This document shows, piece by piece, positions 11,501-20,843 of a stretch of DNA of 35,557 nt; position 1 is the first letter of the stretch, and each line of letters begins with the position of its first letter. This DNA is from Spirogloea muscicola (taxonomy: Eukaryota > Streptophyta > Zygnematophyceae > Spirogloeales > Spirogloeaceae). Both the position numbers and the translations under genes were made by a program. Under the pieces are notes generated by a model. It was not told the origin of the DNA. It saw nothing but the letters and a program-made list of their open reading frames with translations, and ran no database searches. Location of the stretch: assembly GCA_009602725.1 (NCBI GenBank), contig WELB01000004.1, positions 469,196 to 504,752 on the forward strand, read 5' to 3'.

Positions 11501-11545
11501 CAGCAGGCCGCTCACCACGCCGCCGGTGACCACCACGTACTTCAT
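5519..11545 (-). CDS. CTPS: CTP synthase, 22 exons, complete
   Basis: Converts UTP, ATP and glutamine to CTP. Minus-strand exons: 11545-11425, 11231-11152, 11025-10939, 10824-10774, 10618-10501, 10249-10193, 9937-9873, 9619-9536, 9313-9263, 9087-9025, 8813-8770, 8573-8501, 8353-8291, 7907-7818, 7576-7538, 7387-7238, 7017-6940, 6792-6707, 6531-6483, 6235-6155, 6036-5943, 5718-5519. They sum to 1824 bases (607 residues) and every phase agrees. The synthetase domain has the N-terminal P-loop, [52 protein letters not shown] and [18 protein letters not shown]. The glutamine amidotransferase domain has [10 protein letters not shown], the nucleophile in GICLGLQ (about Cys400), [13 protein letters not shown], and the catalytic His/Glu in VQFHPEF (about 526/528). 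The C-terminal tail of about 65 residues is Ser/Pro-rich and divergent, as in eukaryotic CTPS. Oddity: the P-loop reads SGLLGKG, with one extra Leu compared with the usual SGLGKG. Confidence 0.96.
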
Positions 11546-11860
11546 GGCGCCCGCTGCCCAGCACGGAGGGGCAGGGGCCCTGCCCCGGCACCGCAGCCGC
11601 CCGGCTAAACCCCGAACTCTAGCAAGCCCGTAGACCTAATCAGGTCTCCGCGTCAGCGCCGGCGGCGGCTGCTGGGCCGCCGGACGCGCCGCGAGATGCG
11701 GGCCCGGCGCTGCACAGGCCGTCGCCTGCCATGGGGGTTTTGGCGGGAACGCGCCGAGTGTCGGATTTTAGGGGTCGTCTGTGTCGTGTTGGAGACGCCG
11801 GGTTCGAACCTGCTGGGGAGCGAAGAAAGTGAGCTCTTCCAAAAGTCACAGCCATCACCC
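11546..11860 (-). promoter_or_regulatory. GC-rich 5' region of CTP synthase
   Basis: The sequence upstream of the CTPS start is GC-rich and without introns or repeats up to about 11780, consistent with a 5' UTR and CpG-rich promoter. GGTTCGAACC at about 11801-11810 resembles a tRNA B-box but no tRNA folds around it. The tail of retroelement copy D begins at about 11820-11860. Confidence 0.4.
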
Positions 11861-13368
11861 TACTGGAAGAGGGCGCGCGGTGCGCATGAGATTGAAAGGG
11901 AGGCCAATTCTAGCCTTACAAATGTCCTGTTAAGTGGGTAATGAGCTGGCTAAGGAATGAAGAAGTGGCACTCCCAATGGGGGCAAGGGCTGCGAAAAGC
12001 CAGCCCAAAAAGAATTCACAAAGGTTCAGAGGGGCCTAAAAGCGGTGAGCAGCTACAAAGGGGCCTGAGGATGCTATGGTAAAACAGGGGGAGGATGGAG
12101 CACTCAGTAATTACGAGTGAGGAGCCTCAGATCCGACAGACAAGCTGCCGGGAAGCTATCACCCTGACGAAAGCCAGAGCCCGCAGCGAGAGCACGGCCA
12201 GCTCGCAGATGCAGAGCGTGGGCCATGGAGCGCTGCAGGGATACAGAGAGGCGCATCCGGTAGACCTGCGCCCACGAGCCAGCGGCGTTGAAGTCGGCTG
12301 GCTCGCCGCATCTGCGGGACACAGCCCGCCGCGCAAGCCTAGCCAGCAAGTCAAGCCACTGGGACCCAAGAGCCCCGTGTACCCCACCGCCAAGGGGACG
12401 AACTCGTCGGCAGGTGGGTGGTCGGAGTGCTTGGCCGCCTTGCAGCGAGCGGCCTTCGAGGCAGCGTGGCCTGCCCGCGAGGCAGAGAGCCCCAGGTTGG
12501 AGCGGTCGACCACATCGGTGGTGACTACATCGGCTATGATCCGCGCGCCACCTCCCGGCGTGGACGCCACCAGGTCAACACGACGCGTATGGTGTCCGTC
12601 AGCCCTCTCGAGGATGGGCATGACCGAGGCGTTCTCCATCGCCACCGTGTAGCCCGCCTCCTGAACGATCCCGAACATAGCATCACGCAAGAGGTCGTGC
12701 GCAGCTGTTCGTTCGCCTCCAGTGGCGCAGCGGAGGAGATGCGCCGCCAGCTCCGCCGGGTCCGTCGACCGCTCCCCACATTCGCACTGCAACACGCCAG
12801 GCAGGCAGGGCGGGGGGAGGCCTAGCAGGCGATGCGTGGCCGTGCGGAACAGCTCGTCCGGCAGCCTGAGCGCATCATACAGTGGGAGCGCAGAGAGCCA
12901 GGCTGCCGCGCCGGGGGAGGGGGCCGACAGCAGCCGAGCACGGCCGCGCACGTCGCTTGCGGGGAGGAGCTGCAGCGTGTCCGTGAACGCCGCCTTGTCC
13001 ACAGCAGCCATGTATCGCGCCTGCGCCTGCGGAGTCGGGGGTGTGGGCGAGGTGGGCGAAGTGGACCACGCTCTCTGCAAGGGCAGGATTTTCCGTGAGT
13101 AACCCGTCCTGGGCTGAGCGGAGGGCCTCCTGGAAAGGCAACGAGCCAGACGCCACCTCCTCCAGAACCTGCTGCAGCAGGGGCCGCCCATCATGAAGGA
13201 AGCGCTGCGCCACCGACGTGGCGACCTGTGCCCAACTGCCGAGGAATGCTGGCCTGCAGACGCGCGCGAGCGAGCGGCAGCCGAGGCCGCCCTGGCCAGG
13301 GGGCAGTGTGGCCTGGAGCGTCGCGGCTGACTAGGCAAGGAAGCCATCGTGGCGGCTAAGGGGGACAC
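11860..13368 (-). mobile_element. 5'-truncated, frameshifted retroelement with RT 3' region and PD-(D/E)XK-like domain, copy D
   Basis: Longest element copy; it reads on the minus strand in three frames. About 13310-13050: LPPGQGGLGCRSLARV then AFLGSWAQVATSVAQRFL, typical of the segment after the reverse-transcriptase core in green-plant and algal non-LTR-type elements. About 13050-12360 (another frame): RARLLSAPSPGAAAWL, THRLLGLPPP, CECG with HLLRC (zinc-knuckle-like), GGERTAAHDLLRDAM, then E in AMENASV, RRVDLVA, RIIADVVTTD and K in ARCKAAK, spaced like a PD-(D/E)XK nuclease. About 12350-12104: EPADFNAAGSWAQVYRMRLS and the end SDLRLLTRNY, TGA at 12104-12106. At least two frameshifts make it dead. 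The non-coding tail (12103 to about 11860) holds the hairpin at 11988-12006. The RT core itself is absent. The clade is not certain; nuclease-bearing non-LTR elements are the nearest fit. Confidence 0.75.
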
Positions 13369-13539
13369 TAATATCCCCGAGTGAGCACATGCATATCTGA
13401 CAAGCTATACTGAGGAGCCAAACCACCACCACGGAAGCCCCTAGCCTGGGCTAATGCACGACCAGCACGCTGGTGAATCGCGAGTGCCTGGGAGCGCTGC
13501 AGACTCAATGATAGCCGCAACTACTGGAAGAGTCTTTCT

Positions 13540-13840
13540 TCATCTTCCATAATGGGCGGGGGCTATGAAAAGCCAGCCAAGAAAGAATGAACTAGTCTTA
13601 GCGGAAAAGGGCTGACAGGCACCAGAAGCACACAGCAATGCAAGAGACTACAGCGAAGGAAAGCGATGGAGTGTGCAATAAGTGATGGAGGGCCTGTGTG
13701 GCCAAATACAAAGGCAAGCACACGGACACATGTATAACACCTGCTGCTAAGCTGACCCGCTCAGTAAGCACGATTCAGCACATAGAGGTCGCTAACTGAT
13801 GCCCGATACCGGACGGCAAGTTCTAGACCTTCACACTGTC
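13540..13840 (-). mobile_element. Retroelement 3' end fragment, copy C
   Basis: On the minus strand the frame reads SVSDLYVLNRAY then TGA at 13761-13763. The tail shares GAGCGGGTCAGCTTAGCAGC, GTGCTTGCCTTTGTATTTGG and GGCCCTCCATCAC with copy A, and a degenerate hairpin lies at about 13560-13590. Upstream (13840-13870) the similarity to copy A stops. It lies in the same orientation as copy D, about 170 bases before it. Confidence 0.7.
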
Positions 13841-13869
13841 GAACCTCGACCCTCCAAATTGCAAGTGTT

Positions 13870-14830
13870 CAGCTGGAAGTTACTCCGACTTGCTGCTGCT
13901 AAGTCGGGCTTATCAAGCTCCACTCCGCCGTAGTCTCGTGCATAGCTGTGTGATTTAGGCGCTTTGCGGCTCTTTGGACCTTGTCTATTCTTTTGGGCTG
14001 GCCTACCCAGCCACTACCTTTTATTGGAAGAGCTTCCTCTTCTCTCCAAAGCTTACGACCTGGAGTCTGCTTCATACAGGTGTAGCTCCTGCACCATTCA
14101 CAAAGTGTCAGCAATGTCTTTCAGGATGTCCGAAATGGTGGTGAGGTGTTTGGGGAATTAAGAGCAAACCGCCTACACAGAGAAGCACCCACGCACAGCT
14201 TAGTAGAAGGCTTCACCCTGTGCTACGCCGCAAGGCGGCGGCTCCTACTTCTGAGCATCAGCCGCAGCCTGCCCCCCAAGCGAGATGCAAGCACGGAGCC
14301 CTCGTAAAGAGCCGGCAGCTAATCGGGGAAACAGGCTGCAGCATCGAGCAGCAGCAGGGCTTCACCACTCTGGGCTCTCGTGCCAACCGCCATAACCTAT
14401 GCGCAGTTGCTCCAAGGCTTTCACTTAGAGGAGCTGCGCCTTAAGAGTGACACAGGAAGCTGTGCCGAGCGGCGTGGTGGCTCAGGCATGCCGCAGAACA
14501 GTTCCGCTGTCAGACCTTCCAAGGCCACCGGGCAAGCAGTGAGCCGCCCAGACGAGCCGGAACTTAATGGATCAAGAACAACAGCAATACAACAGGACCA
14601 ACACGGCCGTGCTGCACATCAGGAGGTTGACGGCCTCACGGGTCGGAATATAGTATCAAGAATGCCTGCAGTTGTGCAGATTTCTATGTAGCAATACCGG
14701 CACATATTGGTGCTTGTGTGGTTTGGAGGCCTAAATATCTGTGAAAGCATCCAGCTGCACATTGTAAGGTTACTGAGGGAGTATCATCACGCAAGTCAAG
14801 GGTGGTATACATGTACATGCAAAGCAAAAG
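13870..14830. other. Intergenic region with one plus-strand hairpin tail
   Basis: A plus-strand hairpin module occurs at 13995-14012 (GGGCTGG, CCAGCC), in a context like the tails of copies E and B2 (CTTTGGACCTTGTCTATTC before it, GGAAGAGCTTCCTCTTC after). From 14060 to 14830 I recognise nothing. The end abuts the stop codon of the ubiquitin-like gene and should carry its 3' UTR. Confidence 0.45.
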
Positions 14831-17291
14831 TCAAATAGGGATGGCGGTGCGAGATGTCCTCCTCTCAAGCAGGCTCTGCTGGAATCTTGGAAGAACCATG
14901 CTGCCGTTTAGCCAGCTGGCGAGGCCACTTTTCCTCCAGCCTAAACAGGAGTGGCGCAAGGCGAGGTAGCCACTGCTCGCAGCTGATCTGTATCGGCCCG
15001 AGTCTTCTCTGTAGACGGGCAGCAGCTCGCTAGTGGACACAGACAGCTTCACTGCCAGCCAGCCGAGGAGGACTGAAGAGCTGCGAGCAGACTGACTGCC
15101 TTGACGTAGCAGGCTGAGTTTCGAACCTCTGATGTTGCTTTCAGAGAGATTGTCTGCAAACGTGAGATTCGCAGTTGCTCTTGAGGAATCTGTGCCCCTC
15201 CACCACGAGCTTTCAAGCCAGCCGTTAGTCCCACCAACAGCAGCGCTCTCCTTGCACTCGGCACTACCTGCAAGCGCTTCTGGTATGGGAGCTGAATAAC
15301 ATCCTTCACCCGTGGTGAGGTATTGGGAGTCACTGCAGGATTCCTGGCCCCAATCTCTGTTAAAGTATGGTCCAACTTTAGCCTTGAAGACGTCTTCCGC
15401 CTGTTGGTCTCTGGTAGCAGGTTGACTCTGAAAGGCACCTTCCGCAGTGCTGGTTGCATCTCCAAATGGTGTTGTCAAGTGCCTGCAGGCTCTGTGGAGG
15501 AATGCTCCCACCTTTTCTCCCTGTTTATATGGCCAATGATATGTTTCCACGGGCTGTCCTGAGCGGCACACATTGACAGTGACCAGTGGCAAGGCGTGCG
15601 TATGTGTGAGCTCCTGGCTATAAGCACCTGAGAGCGACCACAGGGAGGGGAGTGTCAGGGAGGTGACGGCCTTACAAAATTACAAGACATACAGTCATGT
15701 TTGCCGATCTTTCCGAAAATGCAGGTGAAGAGTCTAATAGATTGTATCTGTTTTACTCTGAGCTCTGAAGCCGCATGAGACCTGAACATGGACTTGCAGC
15801 ATCGGTGTTGCTGCAGCAGGTGACATGCATACTTGTAACATCAATGATGCCGTGCAGGACTGGCCTGTAGTCTGCTAGTTTCCTGTCCTTCTCCAGCAGC
15901 ATACCTGTGCAAAATTGTAGTGGACAGCATATCACATTTTTAAGCATACTTTCAGGCTACCACATGAAGCTGAGCTGTTCCATTTTATGTGCTTGTATAG
16001 TCCCTTTCGACTGAGAGACATGATTACTCCTGGAAATACCATGGAAACCCTTGTGTTGAATGGCGCTCACCATCAAAGCTGGCTTGCAGTTCGACTGCGC
16101 TCACACTCGTAAAGTGGCTTGCTAAATTCAAAAGGTCATCAACAGTATGCTTCAGCTGTACAACAACGTCCATGTGCAATCCATCTAGCAATTTCAGGCG
16201 GACAAGCACGTGACAGTGCAGCCCCGGCTTTGATGTCAAGCCTGCATGACGGGAGACAGACAGTGCGATCAAAGATCTGGATGAGGAGCATGTCCACCCC
16301 CCTATCCTTTCAGCATTTACCGACAGTCCGCGTAGTCGACACAATGAACTGGTCGAGAGTCTCACCAGAGGAGCAGACATCCAAGATGGAGTCCTCGCGG
16401 ACTGCATGCACTCCCTGTATCTGGTCAAGGCGAGCATGGTCGCGTAGTTCCAGCCCCAGACTGAACAAAGTCAAGCCTTCTGCTTTTGAGCCCACAGAAG
16501 TTTGAACCCGCTGCTTGAGGGCGTCGACCTGAAGGCCAGGGTGGACGTCGTCCAAGACGATCGATCCTGTGGGAGTGGTGACACGAAGGCGTCCTCCTGC
16601 TGCATGGAGAGGCCTCGGCAGGACCTGCGTCCGCCACAACACGTGCTTCAGTGTTGCAGAGCCTGCTCCCACAGCAGTGCATGCTGCAAGTAATGCTGGC
16701 GAGAGATGTAAGGACACTCTGAGCACGCGGAGTAAGCTGGCGGGTGCGTGCCCACGTGGACGTGAAGTGGCGACTCCGAAAAGGGCAAGTCGGACAGGTG
16801 CTGGCAGTCATTGAGCTCGACCAGCTCGGGGCCCTTGAGGAAGACCAGGCGCTGCGTCGTCGTTTCCAGATACAGAGGGCGCACTGCCTGAGCGCTGCTG
16901 CACAACAGATGCCCAATGGCATGCGTCAGTCTTGGCAGTGTTGCGGCTGCAAGGCACACCGGACGCTGCATGGATGGCGACTTCCGCCTGAGCGGGGCGC
17001 GCCTCGTTAGATGAGTGTGTCCCAATTATGTCAGCATGTAGCTAACCTGCTCGAGACGGCTTGCTGAGGCACGGCCTCGTGATGACCCAGCTGGACGAAC
17101 TGAGGCGTCAGGACGCGCAGGCGGCTGGCGGCAACGCCTGTCGCGCCCTGCACGGCGGTCTTGACGTCCACGACCGAGGCGCCATGGGCTCGCAGGCCCG
17201 GGAGCGCCAGCCGGAGGACGGGCGGCCTGACCGCCTCCGCCGCCGCCCTTAGCGGCCACTCGTACACATAGACGGCCGTAGTTGCCGCCAT
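14831..17291 (-). CDS. Protein with several ubiquitin-like domains (6 exons)
   Basis: Minus-strand exons 17291-17047, 16987-16756, 16624-16366, 16241-16071, 15904-15833 and 15627-14831 sum to 1776 bases (591 residues) with agreeing phases. Exon 3 (about residues 170-245) encodes a clear ubiquitin-like fold pattern: LRVTTPTGSIVLDDV, LQVDALKQRVQ, LFSLGLELRD, VREDSILDV. Exons 4-5 (about 253-330) encode another: HVLVRLKLLDG, HTVDDLLNLASHF, VELQASFDGMLLEKDRKLAD. Exon 1 (LRLALPGLRAHGASVVDVKT) and exon 2 (RPLYLETTTQRLVFLKGPEL) look like weaker ones, and exon 6 starts one more (LVTVNVCRSGQPVETYHWPY). The last about 220 residues are Ser-rich and unrecognised. No C-terminal diglycine is visible, so it is not a modifier precursor. 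An adaptor or shuttle role is inferred only. Multi-ubiquitin-like proteins are known in plants, but I cannot name this one. Confidence 0.78.
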
Positions 17292-17811
17292 GGCCGAGAC
17301 GCCGCTACTCCACGCGCCACTCCCCGGCGGCCGGGCGACCGGTGCCGTCAGGCGGTGCTGCCGGCGAGGGCGTGGGGCCGGAGGGCAGCCGCGCGTGCAG
17401 CCGCGGCGGGCGGCGGGAGCGGCGGCGGCGGCGGCGGGAGGGGGGGGCGCTTTGCCCCGCCAGGCATTTTCGCGCCTGGCCAACGGCTCCCAGAGGGCCG
17501 CAACCCCGCCCGCCACGTGGCGCCAGGGGCACACTCCTCTGCCCGTCACGTGGCGCAATTGTGTCGCCTGCGTCAGGCAAGGCGGCTGGCAAGGCCGACC
17601 TGCTGCTCGAGGGAAAGGGAAACCCACAAAGTGAGCCTCACGCAACGTCGTCCCATCCTGATCAGTCTCTCTCCTGCGCTGGCCTCTCGCAGCCATTTCC
17701 CTCGGCTGGAAGCGCCTGTCCCCTTTTCTTACGGGGTAGGCCGCGCTTTGCCCTCTCCAGCTGTTACAACAGCGCAGGTGCGGCTGCTGACCCAGGGTCA
17801 CTATGCTTTTT
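17292..17811 (-). promoter_or_regulatory. GC-rich 5' region with two G-boxes
   Basis: Upstream of the ubiquitin-like gene the DNA is GC- and GGC-repeat-rich (about 17400-17460). It has two CACGTGGCGC motifs in the same orientation, with cores at 17514-17519 and 17547-17552, 33 bases apart. CACGTG G-boxes bind bHLH and bZIP factors in plants. No TATA box is assigned. Confidence 0.45.
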
Positions 17812-18350
17812 CAATCTGACCATCCGCCGGCAGACAAGTTCTTCCCGTTGGCCATAGACACCCATGGGGCGCTGGGCGCTCGGTGGCTCGAGCTGCTCAC
17901 CCAGCTCGCCCGCCACACCATCGCCCGTCGCTTCCAGGGGAGCCTGTAGACTTCCCTGCAGCAGGGTCGCTGGCGCAATTGTATCGCATGCGCCTGGCCG
18001 TCTCGCTGCAGCGGTCGATGGCCCGTGCACTGCACCTTCGTGCCGGCCGGGCTCTTGCTGCTGCCTCTGGCTCTGGCCAGGGGACCCACTTTCAGGACCC
18101 TAGCCTCTCTGATTTGCGGCTGCTTAGCAGGGGTTACTAAGTGATTTGCAGCTGCTTTCTTTCTTTGTGTGCTTTGTTTTCTTAGCGCTTCCTCTGGCCC
18201 CCCTTCTCGTCCTTTGTTCATTCCTTTTTGGGCTGGCTTTTCCAGCCCCTATCCTCAATGGGCGAGCCCTTCCCTTCTTAATCGCTGTAGTCTCTTGCCT
18301 GGCTGTGTGGTTTGAAGCCATTCAGCCCTTTGGACTTTGTCCGTTCTCTC
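17812..18350 (+). mobile_element. Retroelement 3' fragment, copy E
   Basis: Starts in the nuclease-like region: SDHPPADKFFPLAIDTHGAL up to an in-frame TAG at about 17947. It then continues one frame over as DFPAAGSLAQLYRMRLAVSL and ends SDLRLLSRGY with TAA at 18138-18140. It aligns with copy D (SDHPPADEFVPLAV and YRMRLSVSLQRSM). The tail carries the perfect hairpin at 18230-18248 and a degenerate second module at about 18345-18370. A single-base indel separates the two frames, so it is a pseudogene fragment. Confidence 0.8.
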
Positions 18351-18369
18351 TGGGCCGGCTTTCACAGCC

Positions 18370-18830
18370 CCCCCTTTTTTTTGAAGGAGCTCACTTTCCT
18401 TTGGGCTGGCCCTGTGCAGCAGACAAAATGGCACTTCCAAATGGGCGGGGGGGGCGAGAACAAGAAAAGCGCGGCCGAATTGACTGGTGGCTGGGAGAAG
18501 CCAGCCCAAAAGGAATGGACAAGGTCAAGAGAACAAGGAGCTCTTTCAAAAGGAGGGCAGGGCTGTGAAAAGGCAGCCCGGAAAGAAGTGACACGGTCCA
18601 AACGGCCCAAGGCGCTACAACCACACAGCTATGCAAGATGTGGAGGGAGCGGGGAGGGGAAGATGGAGTATGTATAATTGATGGAGGGCCTGAGTGGCCT
18701 GAGGGTGGTACCGGACTGTGCTGCGAAAATCCTAGTGGAGCGCGGGGCGCGTTCGCTGGGAAAATGGTGTGTATTAAGAGATGGAGGGCCTGTGAGGCCA
18801 AATACAAAGGCAAGCACGCTGGGGAGGCCG
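18370..18830 (-). mobile_element. Retroelement 3' tails in opposite orientation, copy F
   Basis: On the minus strand GTGCTTGCCTTTGTATTTGG and GGCCCTCCATC (about 18820-18780) and a second GGCCCTCCATC (about 18680) repeat the tail of copies A and C. Two hairpin modules follow: a degenerate one at about 18560-18580, and GGCTGG/CCAGCC at 18489-18506. The end faces the tail of copy E head-on at about 18350-18400. Confidence 0.65.
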
Positions 18831-20440
18831 TGCCATGCCTCCCCCGCATGCGCTGGGCACCTCGACTCTCCGACTTCTTGGCTGCAAGCCCGCCGACGCC
18901 TGAAACGTCTAAGGCTGGCATGCGCCGCTCTGAGGTAGTCCTTCCATGAAGCACCTCTGAAGCCACTCCGAAGCCACCACCGCGCCGTTGCCGTTGTGAC
19001 GGCCACGCTGCCGTACGTCGCCGCAAGGATCTGCTCGATGCCGCTGGCGATCGACGGCCACGACTTTTGACAAAGGCGAAACCGCTGCTTTGCCAATGGT
19101 TCGGGCTCAAAGTAGTAGACCTGTCTGATGCTGGTCCGCCTCTCACGCAGGGACCTTGACAGCCCACGTTATCCAAGCGACGGCTTCATGCGGGGGCGCA
19201 GTGACTCACCAGATTCGCACTCATGCACGGCACGTGGCCACGTTGCATGGTGCACAGCTTCCGGTCTTCGCTGCGGACATTACGGAAGACCCAAGAGAGG
19301 GCGCAGGCAATCGAGGGGGGAGGAGGGGCGGGCACCCTAGGCCTGGCGAGAATCGGATAGAGCCAAGCTTGGCTGGTGAATAGACAGAGCTGCTCCTGCT
19401 GCGTAGATCAAAGGCAGTGCTGGCAGTCTTTCCTCGTGACCAAGTTCCTCGCAGCGTTGTGGGCACTCGACCAGGTGCATATGAGCACGCTGGAACCGCC
19501 CCTAGCTTCATATTTTGTAGCCTTGGTGCTATCAAACGCAGTGGGGCACGCAGCCAGCGAGCTGCGACTTGCTGGGACACGAAGGGGCTGCAGCGGTCAA
19601 CTCTGAGGAAGTGCAGCGTGAAGTGCAGCAGCATAAAGGGCGTCAGCAAGTCTTGTAAGGCCGGTCTGCATGCAAGTAAGGAGTATGCCTGAGACTGCTC
19701 CTCTAGATAGTATATCATTGCATGGCGGCCATACTCTGAGTACACCACCGCATGGCATACGGTTGCAACGTGGCCATCTTCACCTCAACGTTTGACCACA
19801 GCATGCCTACTGCCAACATCTATGTCCTGGATGCGGCGCGACATTGTACTACCTCTGTGCAATATAGGTTTTTGCCTTGCAAAAGGGGCGCCAGTACGAC
19901 TTGCTTACAGTGAAGGCAAGTGGTCGACTAAGGCCAGCCTACAGAAATCACACAAGAGCTGGTTTTATGTGTAATTGAACAGCTACTTAGTAGGAGCTAG
20001 AGGTCCGACAGGCCAGCCACATCTCCGCAGCAGGAAGTGGAAGCTGGAGCCAGCTTCCACGCAAATGGGATGCTGCAGCCTGCTGTGCTGCCCGGACACG
20101 GCCAAGGGCTAGCTGTCACGCTGCTAGGGGCTCGAAAGGACGGGAAGGGCAGCATGTCAAGCCCGAGGCAAGCGTTTGGCAGGGCTTCGCAGCCACGGTG
20201 ATTGGGACTCTGAATCCAGGAGCCAGTGTCCGAGAGAATCATGAGGGTCAGGTCACACCACTGCCACCTGGTCAAGAGCAATCGGAGGAACAAGGCAGGA
20301 GGAGGAGCGAGGCTGCTTTTGCTACTCCTGCACGGAGCAAGAGAGACGGGTCCCACCTGTCCGTCAGCGGCAAAGTCCAAGGCGCTGGCAGTGGCGGCAG
20401 CGCTGATCTAAACCTCGGGGCGGCTTCTTCTTCAAGTGAA
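18830..20440. other. Intergenic region, mostly unassigned
   Basis: The minus strand at about 19096-18830 has a basic open frame (KDYLRAAHASLRRFRRRR) that runs into the copy F tail, so it may be coding sequence of a different repeat. The minus frame 19748-19221 is open but unrecognised. A 24-base near-perfect palindrome lies at 20037-20060. I see no supported gene. Confidence 0.4.
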
Positions 20441-20575
20441 GTGACAGGGGGACAAGAAGAAGTGGCACTCCCAATGGGGGCAAGGGCTGCGAGAAGCCAG
20501 CCCAAGAAGAATTGACTAAGGTTCGGAGGGCCTACGAGCGTTCAGCAGCTACCAAGGGGCCTGAAGTGACAAGGG
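20440..20575 (-). repeat. Hairpin tail module (minus orientation)
   Basis: Closely matches the copy D tail at 11955-12075: AGTGGCACTCCCAATGGGGG, AAGGGCTGCGAGAAGCCAGC (stem 20484-20489 with 20498-20503), then TTCAGCAGCTACCAAGGGGC. No coding end is joined to it. It lies about 270 bases upstream of the PMP22 start. Confidence 0.7.
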
Positions 20576-20843
20576 GTGGGCTTTCCTCACCCTGACGACG
20601 TCAGTGACACGTGGCAGAAGCACAATGACCCACCCCGATGGCCGCAAACGGACGGGCAGCCAGGATCAAGCGCCATAAGGCAGCCTTTGGCCTGTGGAAG
20701 CCACGTGGCGCGCTGCCGCCAGCTGCGGCGGGCCTTGCGGCGGGCCTTGCGGCGGGCCTTGCGGCGGGTTTTGCGGCAGGTGCTGCAGGCGGGTCACCAG
20801 CAGCAGCAACGGCGGCGGCGGCGGCGGCGAGCGGCTCGCTGGG
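20576..20843 (+). promoter_or_regulatory. PMP22 promoter/5' region with ABRE-type G-boxes and 12-bp tandem repeats
   Basis: ACACGTGGC (20607-20615) matches the classic ABRE/G-box, GACGTC lies just upstream at about 20597-20602, and a second CACGTG is at 20702-20707. A 12-base unit GCGGCGGGCCTT is repeated four times at 20725-20772 (last copy altered), followed by CAG and CGG runs. An ATG at 20694 is in frame with the main start and open, so a start 50 codons upstream is possible. Confidence 0.5.

Noticed and set aside
11790-11815. tRNA or SINE B-box (GGTTCGAACC)
   Set aside because: The motif is palindromic, only 4 of 5 T-stem pairs form on one strand, and no A-box, anticodon stem or acceptor stem surrounds it.
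12095-12652. Plus-strand open frame of 185 codons
   Set aside because: It is the antisense shadow of the retroelement coding region (copy D) in GC-rich DNA.
17031-17801. Extending the ubiquitin-like gene upstream to a 256-codon frame
   Set aside because: The upstream part is low-complexity Arg/Pro/Ala from GC-rich 5' DNA; MAATTAVYVYEWPL at 17291 is the more sensible start.
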